From assembly GCA_017649945.1 (NCBI GenBank), contig JAGCFU010000022.1, positions 23,293 through 87,292 on the forward strand: a DNA stretch of 64,000 bases, written 5' to 3'. Both the position numbers and the translations under genes were made by a program. The DNA comes from Bacteroidales bacterium. GTDB lineage: Bacteria; Bacteroidota; Bacteroidia; Bacteroidales; F082. Shown here piece by piece: positions 24,528 to 33,229 of this stretch. The number at the start of each line of letters is the position of its first letter. Position 1 is the first letter of the stretch. The notes under the pieces were generated by a model, which did no database searches, was not told where the DNA came from, and saw nothing but the letters and a program-made list of their open reading frames with translations.

Positions 24528-25254
24528 AAGAACGGCATTTATCCTCGCGGCAGGTCTCGGCACCCGTTTAAAAGAGTTAACAGCTAACACTCCAAAGGCT
24601 TTAGTATCAATAAATAAAAAGCCATTACTTAAAGTGTTACTTGAAGAACTTATAAAACAGGATTTCAACCATATTGTAATAAATATTCATCATTTTGGGG
24701 AGCAAATCATTGAGTTTTTGAGGACAAATAACTACCCTAATGTTGACATTGAAATCTCTGACGAGAGACCGTTACTGATGGATACTGGTGGTGCCATCTT
24801 GCAAGCTCTACCCTATTTCGCGCAAAGCGAGGCAGTGCTCGTTCATAACGTTGATGTGCTGACAGACGTTGACCTGAAAGGTTTTTACGATAATTTCTGC
24901 AGAAGTGATGACGCCGCTTGGCTTCTGACACAGGAACGCAACAGCAAACGTAAGTTGGTGTTTGACAATCACGACAATTTCCTCGGGCGATTTAATAATG
25001 AGACCGACGAGTATGACGGCGACGGTGCGCTGCCAAATGATTGTAAGTTATTGTCATTCAGCGGAATACATCTCTTCAAGCCGGAATATTTCAAAGATTT
25101 TGAAGTAAAGCCATGCTATGTCTTCGGATTATATCAGAAAATAGCTGAGAATCATAGGGTTGCGTCAAAATTGATATATCCCGACTACTGGTTCGATTTG
25201 GGTACGCAGGAACAACTGAAAAACGCGGAATTATGGCTTTCATCGAGAAGATAA
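24508..25254 (+). CDS. Sugar-1-phosphate nucleotidyltransferase (MurU-like)
   Basis: The 248-residue NTP-transferase fold opens with the signature 'FILAAGLGTRLKELTANTPKAL', followed by 'ISDERPLLMDTGGAILQA' and 'VLVHNVDVLTD' (metal-binding Asp). It would activate a sugar 1-phosphate to UDP- or another NDP-sugar. The overlap of 20 bases with the kinase-RapZ gene supports joint translation and points to the AmgK-MurU cell-wall recycling route. A mannose-1-phosphate guanylyltransferase role is the main alternative. Confidence 0.8.
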   Translation: MFMKRNRRTAFILAAGLGTRLKELTANTPKALVSINKKPLLKVLLEELIKQDFNHIVINIHHFGEQIIEFLRTNNYPNVDIEISDERPLLMDTGGAILQALPYFAQSEAVLVHNVDVLTDVDLKGFYDNFCRSDDAAWLLTQERNSKRKLVFDNHDNFLGRFNNETDEYDGDGALPNDCKLLSFSGIHLFKPEYFKDFEVKPCYVFGLYQKIAENHRVASKLIYPDYWFDLGTQEQLKNAELWLSSRR

Positions 25255-27980
25255 GTGATTATATTACAAGTCATTACGATTTGACGAAGGAGAACATCAC
25301 CATTGTTTTCCCGAACAAACGTGCCGCCTTGCAGTTGAGAACCGAGCTTGCAAAGACCATAAAAACCAATTTTTGGGTGCCTCAGATACTCTCCATCCAG
25401 CAAGCCATGGAAGAATGGAGCGGCTTGCAACTCATTGATAATATTGAAGTTATCTTTGAACTCATCAAAATGAACCCGGAGTTTTTCGGTTATGCCGCAC
25501 AGATGGCCAAGGATTTCGATGAGATTGACCAATATGGTGTTGACGCTGAAAAGCTTTTTGCGCATTTGAAGGATGCGAAAGAGATTGAGGAATGGAACTT
25601 GAGCCTTGAAAATGGCGTGGAATCGAATTATCTGCGATTTTTTGCGTCGCTCCTCACCTATTATAATAATCTTCGCGACACGCTTCAACAGAACAAACAA
25701 GGTTATTACGGCCTGATAACCAAGAAGATAGCTTCTTTTGACGACGACACTTTACAGAAATGCACTCAAGGCCGTAAAATCATTTTCGCCGGTTTCAACG
25801 CTCTGACAACAACTGAAGAGAACATCATCGTGCGCATGGTTGAAAGCGGTAACGCCGTGATACTCTGGGACTTAGATCGATATTATTTCGAAGACGAGAA
25901 ACAGGAAGCAGGGCTTTTTGCAAGGAAATTTTTTCAAAAACATCCAAATATCGATAAAAATTTCATCGGCGACAGCTTCTTAACCCAAGAAAAAAAGATA
26001 AATATCATCAGTGTATCGGGTAATGCCGTACAGACCAATGCGCTGCAGATTGTTTTACAAAAGGATAAGGAGGATAAGAAGGATAAGAAGGATAAGGAGG
26101 ATAAGAAAAGTGTTATAGTTTTAGCAGATGAGTCGCTTTTGATACCGGTTTTGAACTCCATTCCGGAATCATTCGACAAAATTCAGGTTACGATGGGCTA
26201 TCCGTTTGACAAAACGATAGTATATCACTTTGTGGATCAATTATTCAGGTATCAGAACACGCTCTCAGAAGACGAAAACAAGATTTATCTCTGGACATTG
26301 CTACGTTTCTGCAACTCCGACTTTATCAAACTGATTTTCAATGGGTTGGAATATGACACACTGAATGATTGGCTGATGAATATGGCGAGAAATTCGGTCT
26401 ATTATTTCAATAAATCTGATTTGAAACAGTTTGATAAGTTAGAGGAACTGTACGAATTTCTAAATATTATTACGAAAAAATGGAGAGATGCCAGAGATTG
26501 TGTCTCTTCTTTAAAGGAAATATTGATTCTTTCCGTAGAAAAACTTGAGAATGGCAACAACTTCGTCAAGAATCAGATCAGTGTGGCCGGAAGAATTGTA
26601 AACAGGATCGAATTGCTGCTTAACAAATATTCCGATTATATCCAAATCATTGATTTACAGATGCTTTACGCTCAAGTGGCGAGTCAGATGTCAATCAATT
26701 TGCAAGGCGACAAAGAGGGTTTGCAAATAATGGGATTGCTCGAGACCCGTAACCTTGACTTCGACGTGATACATTTTTTGAGCGTAAACGAAGGCATTTT
26801 GCCACAAAACAAGAGCAATAACAGCTTGATTCCGTTTGATTTACGTCTTGCATACGGTTTGCCTACATATAGCCAGCAGCAGGCAGTTTACGCCTACCAC
26901 TTCTATCGTTTACTGCAAAACGCCAAGAAAATCAACCTGTATTACAATAACATCGCCGACCTGTCAGGCATGGGTGAACCGAGCAGATTCATAAGACAGC
27001 TGGAGTATGAATACGCAAAAAATAATGTTAAAGTAAAACTTGAATATTTACAATATAAATCTCCTTTAATCAGCGAATTACAGAATAGCATACAGGTCAA
27101 GAAAACGGATGATATACTGAATAAAATTCAAAAACTATCCCCCACTTCCATTGGCGCTTATGTTCGTTGTCCATTACAGTTTTATTGGAAAAACATTGAA
27201 AGGATCGAGGACAAATCGCCGGATGAGGAGATTCAGGTAAATGTTGTCGGAAGCATCATTCACGCCACCCTTGACCGCTTCTACCAACTGTTCGACAAAA
27301 ACACTATAATTTCGCTAGCACTTTTCGACGAGATGTACAAAAAACATTTCGACGAATGCTATCGTAACGCTTTGATTGACAATGGCTTTGCAAACGGATT
27401 GCCTGAAAGCGGGTTCAACTATCTTAACAAGACCGTCATTGACAACATGTTGAAGAATTTTATCAAATACGAGAGAAATTTCTTGGAAGAAGGCAACCAA
27501 CTTTCGATAATTGACACAGAAAAAGAGCTCCATCACGAGATTGATTATCAAGGACATAAGATATTGTTACACGGTTTTGCCGACAGAATCGATAAAGTTG
27601 GTGATGAAATTAGAATCATTGACTACAAAACCGGCAAAGTGAATCCTTACGACGTGAAAATCAATGATAAAGTTGTTGGTATCACGTCAATGACCGAGAA
27701 AGCGATACAGTTGCTTATGTACAAATACTTGTACCTGAAAGAGACCGCAGAACATAATATAAAACCAGGCATTGTTGGTTTCCAGAAATTAAGTCACGGA
27801 CTTTATAACTTGGAAATCAGCGATTTACACGATTTAAGCACTTCGTTTGAGCCCACTTGCAAAAAGTATTTCGATAACTTTTTGAAGGAACTATTTGACA
27901 AAGACATCCCGTTCGCACAAACTGAAGATGTCAAAAACTGCAGTTTCTGCGATTTTAAGTGCATTTGCAAACGCGGTTAG
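25233..27980 (+). CDS. AddB-like nuclease/helicase subunit (PD-(D/E)XK family)
   Basis: The 915-residue protein begins with a helicase-like region ('ITIVFPNKRAALQLR') that lacks a proper Walker A, as in AddB. It ends in a PD-(D/E)XK nuclease ('LLHGFADRIDKVGDEIRIIDYKTGK', about residues 775-800) with a terminal iron-sulfur cysteine cluster 'CSFCDFKCICKRG' and an earlier Cys in 'YVRCPLQFYW'. It acts in double-strand-break processing with an AddA partner not seen here. Residues 277-292 are a Lys/Asp/Glu linker produced by five 9-bp repeats. It overlaps the nucleotidyltransferase gene by 22 bases. Confidence 0.85.
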   Translation: MAFIEKISDYITSHYDLTKENITIVFPNKRAALQLRTELAKTIKTNFWVPQILSIQQAMEEWSGLQLIDNIEVIFELIKMNPEFFGYAAQMAKDFDEIDQYGVDAEKLFAHLKDAKEIEEWNLSLENGVESNYLRFFASLLTYYNNLRDTLQQNKQGYYGLITKKIASFDDDTLQKCTQGRKIIFAGFNALTTTEENIIVRMVESGNAVILWDLDRYYFEDEKQEAGLFARKFFQKHPNIDKNFIGDSFLTQEKKINIISVSGNAVQTNALQIVLQKDKEDKKDKKDKEDKKSVIVLADESLLIPVLNSIPESFDKIQVTMGYPFDKTIVYHFVDQLFRYQNTLSEDENKIYLWTLLRFCNSDFIKLIFNGLEYDTLNDWLMNMARNSVYYFNKSDLKQFDKLEELYEFLNIITKKWRDARDCVSSLKEILILSVEKLENGNNFVKNQISVAGRIVNRIELLLNKYSDYIQIIDLQMLYAQVASQMSINLQGDKEGLQIMGLLETRNLDFDVIHFLSVNEGILPQNKSNNSLIPFDLRLAYGLPTYSQQQAVYAYHFYRLLQNAKKINLYYNNIADLSGMGEPSRFIRQLEYEYAKNNVKVKLEYLQYKSPLISELQNSIQVKKTDDILNKIQKLSPTSIGAYVRCPLQFYWKNIERIEDKSPDEEIQVNVVGSIIHATLDRFYQLFDKNTIISLALFDEMYKKHFDECYRNALIDNGFANGLPESGFNYLNKTVIDNMLKNFIKYERNFLEEGNQLSIIDTEKELHHEIDYQGHKILLHGFADRIDKVGDEIRIIDYKTGKVNPYDVKINDKVVGITSMTEKAIQLLMYKYLYLKETAEHNIKPGIVGFQKLSHGLYNLEISDLHDLSTSFEPTCKKYFDNFLKELFDKDIPFAQTEDVKNCSFCDFKCICKRG
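26063..26107 (+). repeat. Five tandem 9-bp repeats GGATAAGAA inside the AddB-like gene
   Basis: Units are GGATAAGGA, GGATAAGAA, GGATAAGAA, GGATAAGGA and GGATAAGAA. They encode an in-frame KDKEDKKDKKDKEDK linker. Related sequence occurs at 29105-29153, 53131-53182 and 58981-59066. Confidence 0.88.
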
Positions 27981-27988
27981 CCGCCAAG

Positions 27989-29020
27989 TCACCTGAAAAT
28001 CAGGTCAATATACACTGGCAGATGGTCGCTGTAGCCACCAAAATATTTAGGTCCGACATAAGTACGAAACAGTTTCACGCCTCCAAATGATTCGTCTTTC
28101 TCAAAAAGAAAATCGCCATGAAAAATTGCGGCGCTGTTTCGCCTGTAAACTAATCCTTTATCATTGTTAATCAAAGAGTTGGTGACAATAATTTGATCAA
28201 AAATCTGCCAAGTGTACTGATGCTTTAAAGTGCCTTCAAAGCCAAGTTTATTTCCGTCAGCAAACAGATTTACCAAGACATCATAACACAGAATATCCTT
28301 GATACTCGGATCTTCAGGAGTGTCATTAAAATCACCCATTATTATAACCTTAGGTATGGTCTGATGCAAAAACACCAATGAATCAACCTTGTGTTTCAAT
28401 GTGTTAGCGGCAAGAGAGCGTAATTTTATCGTCTCCCGTTCGCCACCGTAACGCGACGGCCAATGGTTGACGAAGACATGAAGCGTATCCCCTCGCCTGT
28501 CATAAAATTTAGCGTAAAGAATATCCCGCGTTTTGTACTTTCTGTTCTTTGGATTTTTAACCTTAACAGGCTCAGTATAAACAAGTTGCAGTTTGTCGAT
28601 GCAATAAACCAATGCCACGTCGATGCCTCGTTTGTCGTCACCTTCATAATGCACTATGCGATAATTGTGCGTTTTCAACGGTGTCTGATTAAACAGCATG
28701 TTCAGAACATATTGATTCTCAACCTCTGCGATGCCTAAAACCGCTAACGGCTCGTTTTCCGAAATGGCAAGAATCGCCTTGTACATGTTGTTACGTTTCT
28801 TGTAAAATCGCGATTTTGTCCAGTGCTGGCTGCCGTTTTCTGTGAATTCGTTGTAAACTCGAGTGGAATCGACAAACGGATCGAAAAAATTTTCAAAGTT
28901 CCAGAATGCGACACGAAAATCACCCTTCTCCTGAGCGACTGCTTCCAAAGATGCAACTATTTGAAATTCAATGAATAACAAAAATAGCAACGGGACTTTT
29001 AATAATGATAAAGGTCTCAT
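27989..29020 (-). CDS. Secreted endonuclease/exonuclease/phosphatase-family protein
   Basis: A signal peptide (to about residue 30) is followed by the EEP fold: 'VAFWNFENFFDP' (Asn metal site), 'GIAEVEN' (Glu), 'NHWPSRYGG', 'IIMGDFNDTPEDPS' and 'YSDHLPVYIDL' with the catalytic Asp-His. This could be a DNase or a phosphodiesterase acting outside the cytoplasm. The substrate is not evident. It converges with the AddB-like gene with eight bases between stops and has its own promoter at 29042-29049. Confidence 0.88.
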   Translation of the reverse strand: MRPLSLLKVPLLFLLFIEFQIVASLEAVAQEKGDFRVAFWNFENFFDPFVDSTRVYNEFTENGSQHWTKSRFYKKRNNMYKAILAISENEPLAVLGIAEVENQYVLNMLFNQTPLKTHNYRIVHYEGDDKRGIDVALVYCIDKLQLVYTEPVKVKNPKNRKYKTRDILYAKFYDRRGDTLHVFVNHWPSRYGGERETIKLRSLAANTLKHKVDSLVFLHQTIPKVIIMGDFNDTPEDPSIKDILCYDVLVNLFADGNKLGFEGTLKHQYTWQIFDQIIVTNSLINNDKGLVYRRNSAAIFHGDFLFEKDESFGGVKLFRTYVGPKYFGGYSDHLPVYIDLIFR

Positions 29021-29041
29021 GTTTTTAAGTTTTTAGACATG

Positions 29042-29049
29042 CAAAGATA
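29042..29049 (-). promoter_or_regulatory. -7 box TATCTTTG of the EEP-family gene
   Basis: A perfect box 21 bases before the ATG, divergent from the box at 29083. Confidence 0.7.
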
Positions 29050-29082
29050 CAAATTATTATTAAAATTACAAGAAAAAATTCT

Positions 29083-29090
29083 TATTTTTG
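29083..29090 (+). promoter_or_regulatory. -7 box TATTTTTG of the DUF5106-like gene
   Basis: A consensus box 41 bases before the ATG at 29132. The leader is largely GATAAGAA-type repeat. Confidence 0.7.
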
Positions 29091-29104
29091 CAAAAAATTA
29101 CAGA

Positions 29105-29153
29105 AAAGAAGGATAAGATAAAAAGATTAGAATGATAAAAAAGATAAGAAGGA
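29105..29153 (+). repeat. Degenerate GGATAAGAA-type repeat over a gene start
   Basis: AAGGATAAGATAAAAAGA is followed after a short gap by AAAGATAAGAAGGATAA. The second part encodes the basic start of the next protein (MIKKIRRII). It belongs to the same family as the repeat at 26063. Confidence 0.6.
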
Positions 29154-30334
29154 TAATTTCTGCACTTCTAATTTTGATTCCATTGTTGGGATTTTCGCAA
29201 GTTGATATCAAAATCTCGATTGATAATCAACAGGATAGCGTGTTTCATTTTTTTAAATATAAAGGAACGAACACGTTTATTGTGGATACCTTGAAGATGG
29301 AAAACGGAATAATCAGAATCAAACAGAAAACGAAGTTGCCCGAAGGAATTTATCTTTTGACTAATGGTAAAAACGTCCCATTAACTGAGATTTTAATCGG
29401 GACGAAGCAAAAATTCTCATTGACAATCAATGATTTGGACGATTTGAATTCCGCCAAGGTAAAAGGCGCTCAAGAGACAGAAATCTACTTCAGGCTGATG
29501 GCTAAAGTGAGACAATACGACATGCATATCGCCGCTTTGGAGAACGAGAAAGGCTATTTCCCTGAAAATGTGAGAAAAATCGACTCGCTGAAGCAAGATT
29601 TGACACAGTTTGAGAAGTCGTTGAAAATCAAAAAGAAAGACGCTTTTATCAATTTGGTGATAAACTCGCTGCAACGTAACAGCCTGGCAGATTATTGGAA
29701 CAATTTCCAGTTTAATGACGCGAGAATCCTCACCTATCCGTTGATAGACAAGAAGTTAGAGACATATTTTGATGCTCTTTCTGTCGATGCGATGACAATA
29801 AACGAGGAGATTGACAAAATCATAACGAAAGCAGGCGATTGCGAGGAAGTGCGCGACTATCTGATTTGGTATTTTTACAGGAAATATTACTCGCCGAAAT
29901 ACATGAATTTAGACGACGTTTACATCCATCTCGTGAACGAATATTTTTTAAAACTTGAGATGAAAAACGTGTCGGAGACTATCAAGGATCTGATGAAAGA
30001 ACGCGCCAATTATCTTGAAAACCTTAAGTTAGGAGCGAAATTTCCTGAGATTGGGAACCTGTATTCCATTGACGCAGGATATATTACGGTGATTTTTTAT
30101 GACAAGACCTGTCAGAAATGCGCTCAGGAAGGACGTATCTTGGAAGAAATTAAAGCGCGTCATCCTGAAATGATTATTTTCCCTGTAGAAATCAATTCCA
30201 CAAACATCAAAAATCTGCTGACTATGTATGACATTCAGACCACTCCTCTGATATATGTCCTTGACAGACAGAAACATATCATTGCAAAACGCATAAAGGC
30301 AGAACAAGTTGAATTAGTTTTAAACATGGATTAA
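29132..30334 (+). CDS. Periplasmic thioredoxin-fold protein (DUF4369/DUF5106 type)
   Basis: A signal peptide ('ALLILIPLLGFSQ', cleavage near residue 22) is followed by a DUF4369-like beta domain (residues 25-110) and a helical DUF5106-like middle. The C-terminal thioredoxin fold has the redox pair CQKC ('FYDKTCQKC', about residue 330) and the cis-Pro segment 'TTPLIYVLD'. It probably handles disulfides of exported proteins. It has one base between its stop and the start of mnmE, so the two are likely co-transcribed. Confidence 0.82.
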   Translation: MIKKIRRIISALLILIPLLGFSQVDIKISIDNQQDSVFHFFKYKGTNTFIVDTLKMENGIIRIKQKTKLPEGIYLLTNGKNVPLTEILIGTKQKFSLTINDLDDLNSAKVKGAQETEIYFRLMAKVRQYDMHIAALENEKGYFPENVRKIDSLKQDLTQFEKSLKIKKKDAFINLVINSLQRNSLADYWNNFQFNDARILTYPLIDKKLETYFDALSVDAMTINEEIDKIITKAGDCEEVRDYLIWYFYRKYYSPKYMNLDDVYIHLVNEYFLKLEMKNVSETIKDLMKERANYLENLKLGAKFPEIGNLYSIDAGYITVIFYDKTCQKCAQEGRILEEIKARHPEMIIFPVEINSTNIKNLLTMYDIQTTPLIYVLDRQKHIIAKRIKAEQVELVLNMD

Positions 30335-30335
30335 G

Positions 30336-31850
30336 ATGAGCAAGTACGACACCATTTGCGCAGTTTCAACGGCTTCGGGAACAGGAGCCATTGCGGTAAT
30401 CAGACTTTCGGGAACCGAGAGTTTCAAAACTGTTTTATACATTTTCAGAAAAAACGGCAAGCCATTGGATATCAATGATATAGAGCCTTATAAAGCATAT
30501 CATGGAGAGATTTTCGACCCTGTCAAGGACGACAAGCCGATGGTTGACGAAGTGTTGGTGACGTTTTTCAAAGCGCCTCACTCCTACACCGGCGAAGACT
30601 CGGTGGAAATAAGCTGTCACGGCTCGGAATTCGTGCAACAGAAGATTCTAGAGCTGCTCGTCGTGCGCGGTTGCCGGCTCGCTGCACCGGGAGAGTTCTC
30701 AAAGCGTGCCTTCATCAACGGAAAACTCGATTTGGCTCAAGCTGAAGCTGTCGCCGACTTGATTTCGTCGCAAAATGAGGCAGAGCACCGTATAGCGGTG
30801 AACCAACTGAAAGGCGGATTCTCTAATGAGCTTCGTGATTTGAGAGCAAAACTCGTCGACTTGACCTCGCTTTTGGAACTTGAACTCGACTTCTCAGAAG
30901 AGGACGTGGAATTTGCCGACCGCACCAAGCTCTACGAGATACTTGACACTGCTTTAAAGCATATCGTAAAGCTAACTGACTCATTCAGAATGGGTAACGC
31001 GATAAAACACGGCATCCCGGTGGCTATCGTAGGTGAGACAAACACTGGCAAGAGCACGCTTCTTAACGCCATCTTAGGTGAAGAACGCGCCATTGTGAGC
31101 GACATCGAGGGCACCACGCGAGACACAATCGAAGAGACGTTCACAATAAACGGAGTGATGTACAGATTCATCGACACCGCCGGCATTAGAGAGACCTCGG
31201 AAACCATTGAAAAAATCGGCATAGAACGTACCTTCAAGAAAATATCAGAGGCCGATATAGTGATTGGAATGCTCGACGGCACGAAAGAACTGACACAGAT
31301 TTACGATGCGGCAATAAACATCATCTCTCATGTTAACTTATTGACACAGAAGTTGTTATTGCTTATCAACAAAAACGACAAGATAGATATCTCGAAGTTT
31401 TATTCCATCAATGATGATTTCCAATGGCAAATCAAGCAGACAGTGGAGAAAAACATCGAGGACCACGGCGGTTACATGACTGATGAATTCTGTTACAGCG
31501 TCACTGGAATGGATTTGTATGATATCAGAAACCTCATGACGTTTTACATAATATCGGCTAAGAAAGATGAAGATATTGAACAACTTAAGGATTCAATACG
31601 TTTTTACACCAAGACGCCGAAACTCGACGGAAACGCCACTTTAGTGACAAATATCAGGCATTACGAGGCGCTTATGCATGCCAAAGGCAGTCTCGAACAG
31701 GTGAAAAACGGAATGGACAGCAAGCTTTCAGCCGACTTATTGGCACAGGATTTGCGGCAAGCGTTGTATTATATAGGAAGTATCACAGGAGAGGTGACTA
31801 CCGGCGAGGTCTTAAACACCATTTTCGGACGCTTCTGCATCGGTAAATGA
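30336..31850 (+). CDS. mnmE: tRNA modification GTPase MnmE
   Basis: With MnmG it adds aminomethyl groups to wobble uridine 34 of tRNAs. The N-terminal tetrahydrofolate-binding domain has 'ISTASGTGAIAVIRLSG'-like blocks and 'GEFSKRAFINGKLDLAQAEAV'. The G domain has 'GETNTGKSTLLNA', 'EGTTRDT', 'DTAG' and 'NKND', and the C-terminus is the invariant 'FCIGK'. At 504 residues it is about 40 longer than usual. The extra segment lies between the NKND motif and 'ISAK' (about residues 352-405). Confidence 0.96.
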   Translation: MSKYDTICAVSTASGTGAIAVIRLSGTESFKTVLYIFRKNGKPLDINDIEPYKAYHGEIFDPVKDDKPMVDEVLVTFFKAPHSYTGEDSVEISCHGSEFVQQKILELLVVRGCRLAAPGEFSKRAFINGKLDLAQAEAVADLISSQNEAEHRIAVNQLKGGFSNELRDLRAKLVDLTSLLELELDFSEEDVEFADRTKLYEILDTALKHIVKLTDSFRMGNAIKHGIPVAIVGETNTGKSTLLNAILGEERAIVSDIEGTTRDTIEETFTINGVMYRFIDTAGIRETSETIEKIGIERTFKKISEADIVIGMLDGTKELTQIYDAAINIISHVNLLTQKLLLLINKNDKIDISKFYSINDDFQWQIKQTVEKNIEDHGGYMTDEFCYSVTGMDLYDIRNLMTFYIISAKKDEDIEQLKDSIRFYTKTPKLDGNATLVTNIRHYEALMHAKGSLEQVKNGMDSKLSADLLAQDLRQALYYIGSITGEVTTGEVLNTIFGRFCIGK

Positions 31851-31880
31851 AAAATATTTCCATACTATTGGATTTTTTTA

Positions 31881-31888
31881 TAATTTTG
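31881..31888 (+). promoter_or_regulatory. -7 box TAATTTTG of the AraC-type gene
   Basis: A consensus box, followed by CA, 39 bases before the ATG at 31928. Confidence 0.65.
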
Positions 31889-31927
31889 CACACGGAAAGA
31901 CTAAACCCATAACGCTAACGAGTTGGA

Positions 31928-33049
31928 ATGAGCAATACTATGTATTTACTGCTGTATACAACAAATGTTGTATTCCTTGTAACCAGTGTTTACAGCTGGG
32001 TGCTGAAGCGTTTTTACGTGCCGGAAGCGTATAAAGACAACTTCGGCGAGCTCTTTCCTGCCCGACGCTCACTCGCCAGCATGTATATTCTACAGCTGAC
32101 TGAGATTATTTATCTTGTAACGTTAAGAAGACCGGAGGCATTATTTTATATCAACGGCACCGCCTTATTGGTATTCACCTCATATCTGGTGATTTTGGTA
32201 AGGGGCTACTTCTTTTTGGAGTTTCTCAGCCCTCGCCAGATGTTCTTATTCATGCATCCGGTGTTTGTTTTATGGATAATTTTGTTACTCCCGGTGTTTG
32301 GCATCATTGAATACACGCCATTGTTCCATACCGTCATGACCATCGCCGTCTTACTTACCTTCGTCGGATACATTTATCTTCTCGATAAATTAAGACTGAA
32401 AGTGATGCATGTGGTTTCCGAAATTGACGAGAACGAGTATTCCAACGAAAGCGACTTCCCTGTGAAGTTCGCGAAGAGTGTCAAATGGCTCCCATTTGTG
32501 GCCTGCATGTTTCTCCTGGTGACATTCCTGTTTAACAGCTATATAGCCAAGATAATCCGCGACATCGTCTTCTGCGGACTTAACGTATGGTTTGCCGTTT
32601 ATACCATGAATCCGCACCGCAGCACTAAGAAACTGCCGCAGGTCTTAAAAGAAAAGAGTAAAACCGAAGAAATAGATTCGAATATTAAATATCGTCTATC
32701 TGAGAAATATTGTCTTGAAAAAGAAACGATGCTTATCTCGCTGCTTCGTGACAAGCAACTTTATCTTGAGGAGCATCTTACCATGAACGACCTCATCGAC
32801 CTCATGCATATCAACAAGAATTATCTAAGCGAGGTGATTGCACGGAGTCAGTTTCAGTCGTTTTACAGGCTTGTAAATACCATGCGCATCGAGCACGCAT
32901 GTAAAATGTTGAAGGAAGATCCAACGGCCAAGCTCGAGCAGGTGGCCATTGCATCAGGATTCTCATCAGGAAGCGCTTTTTCCCAAGTTTTCAAGCGTAT
33001 GATGGACATCTCGCCTAAAGAATACATCAGCCAAATACACGCAAAATAA
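31928..33049 (+). CDS. Membrane-anchored AraC-family transcription regulator
   Basis: The N-terminal 230 residues hold about six to seven hydrophobic helices. The C-terminal 110 residues are an AraC DNA-binding domain with two helix-turn-helix units ('LTMNDLIDLMHINKNYLSEVI' and 'KLEQVAIASGFSSGSAFSQVFKRMMDISPKEY'). Such proteins read signals at or in the membrane and bind DNA directly. The gene ends inside the first unit of a six-unit tandem repeat placed just before the promoter of the secreted-protein gene. That makes the downstream gene its likely target. Confidence 0.88.
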   Translation: MSNTMYLLLYTTNVVFLVTSVYSWVLKRFYVPEAYKDNFGELFPARRSLASMYILQLTEIIYLVTLRRPEALFYINGTALLVFTSYLVILVRGYFFLEFLSPRQMFLFMHPVFVLWIILLLPVFGIIEYTPLFHTVMTIAVLLTFVGYIYLLDKLRLKVMHVVSEIDENEYSNESDFPVKFAKSVKWLPFVACMFLLVTFLFNSYIAKIIRDIVFCGLNVWFAVYTMNPHRSTKKLPQVLKEKSKTEEIDSNIKYRLSEKYCLEKETMLISLLRDKQLYLEEHLTMNDLIDLMHINKNYLSEVIARSQFQSFYRLVNTMRIEHACKMLKEDPTAKLEQVAIASGFSSGSAFSQVFKRMMDISPKEYISQIHAK

Positions 33050-33159
33050 AATTTTGTACACGCAAAATAAAATTTATACACCGAAAATAAAAAGTGTACA
33101 TGCAGAATAAAGCGTTTTACACGTAGAATAAAACGTTTTACACGCAGAATAAAGTCTTT
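33036..33159 (+). repeat. Six tandem 20-21-bp repeats, probable operator array
   Basis: Units begin TACAC or TACA at 33036, 33057, 33077, 33097, 33118 and 33139, with consensus TACACGCAGAATAAAACGTTT. The first overlaps the end of the AraC-type gene. The 20-21-bp period places all units on the same face of the DNA. The array ends 15 bases before the -7 box at 33175. Confidence 0.85.
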
Positions 33160-33174
33160 GTCGTTTTGATACTA

Positions 33175-33182
33175 TATTTTTG
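33175..33182 (+). promoter_or_regulatory. -7 box TATTTTTG of the T9SS cargo gene
   Basis: A consensus box followed by CAA, 47 bases before the ATG at 33230 and directly downstream of the repeat array. Confidence 0.7.
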
Positions 33183-33229
33183 CAACCGAAAACATTAGAG
33201 AAAATATAGGCAATATCACAACGATAAAA

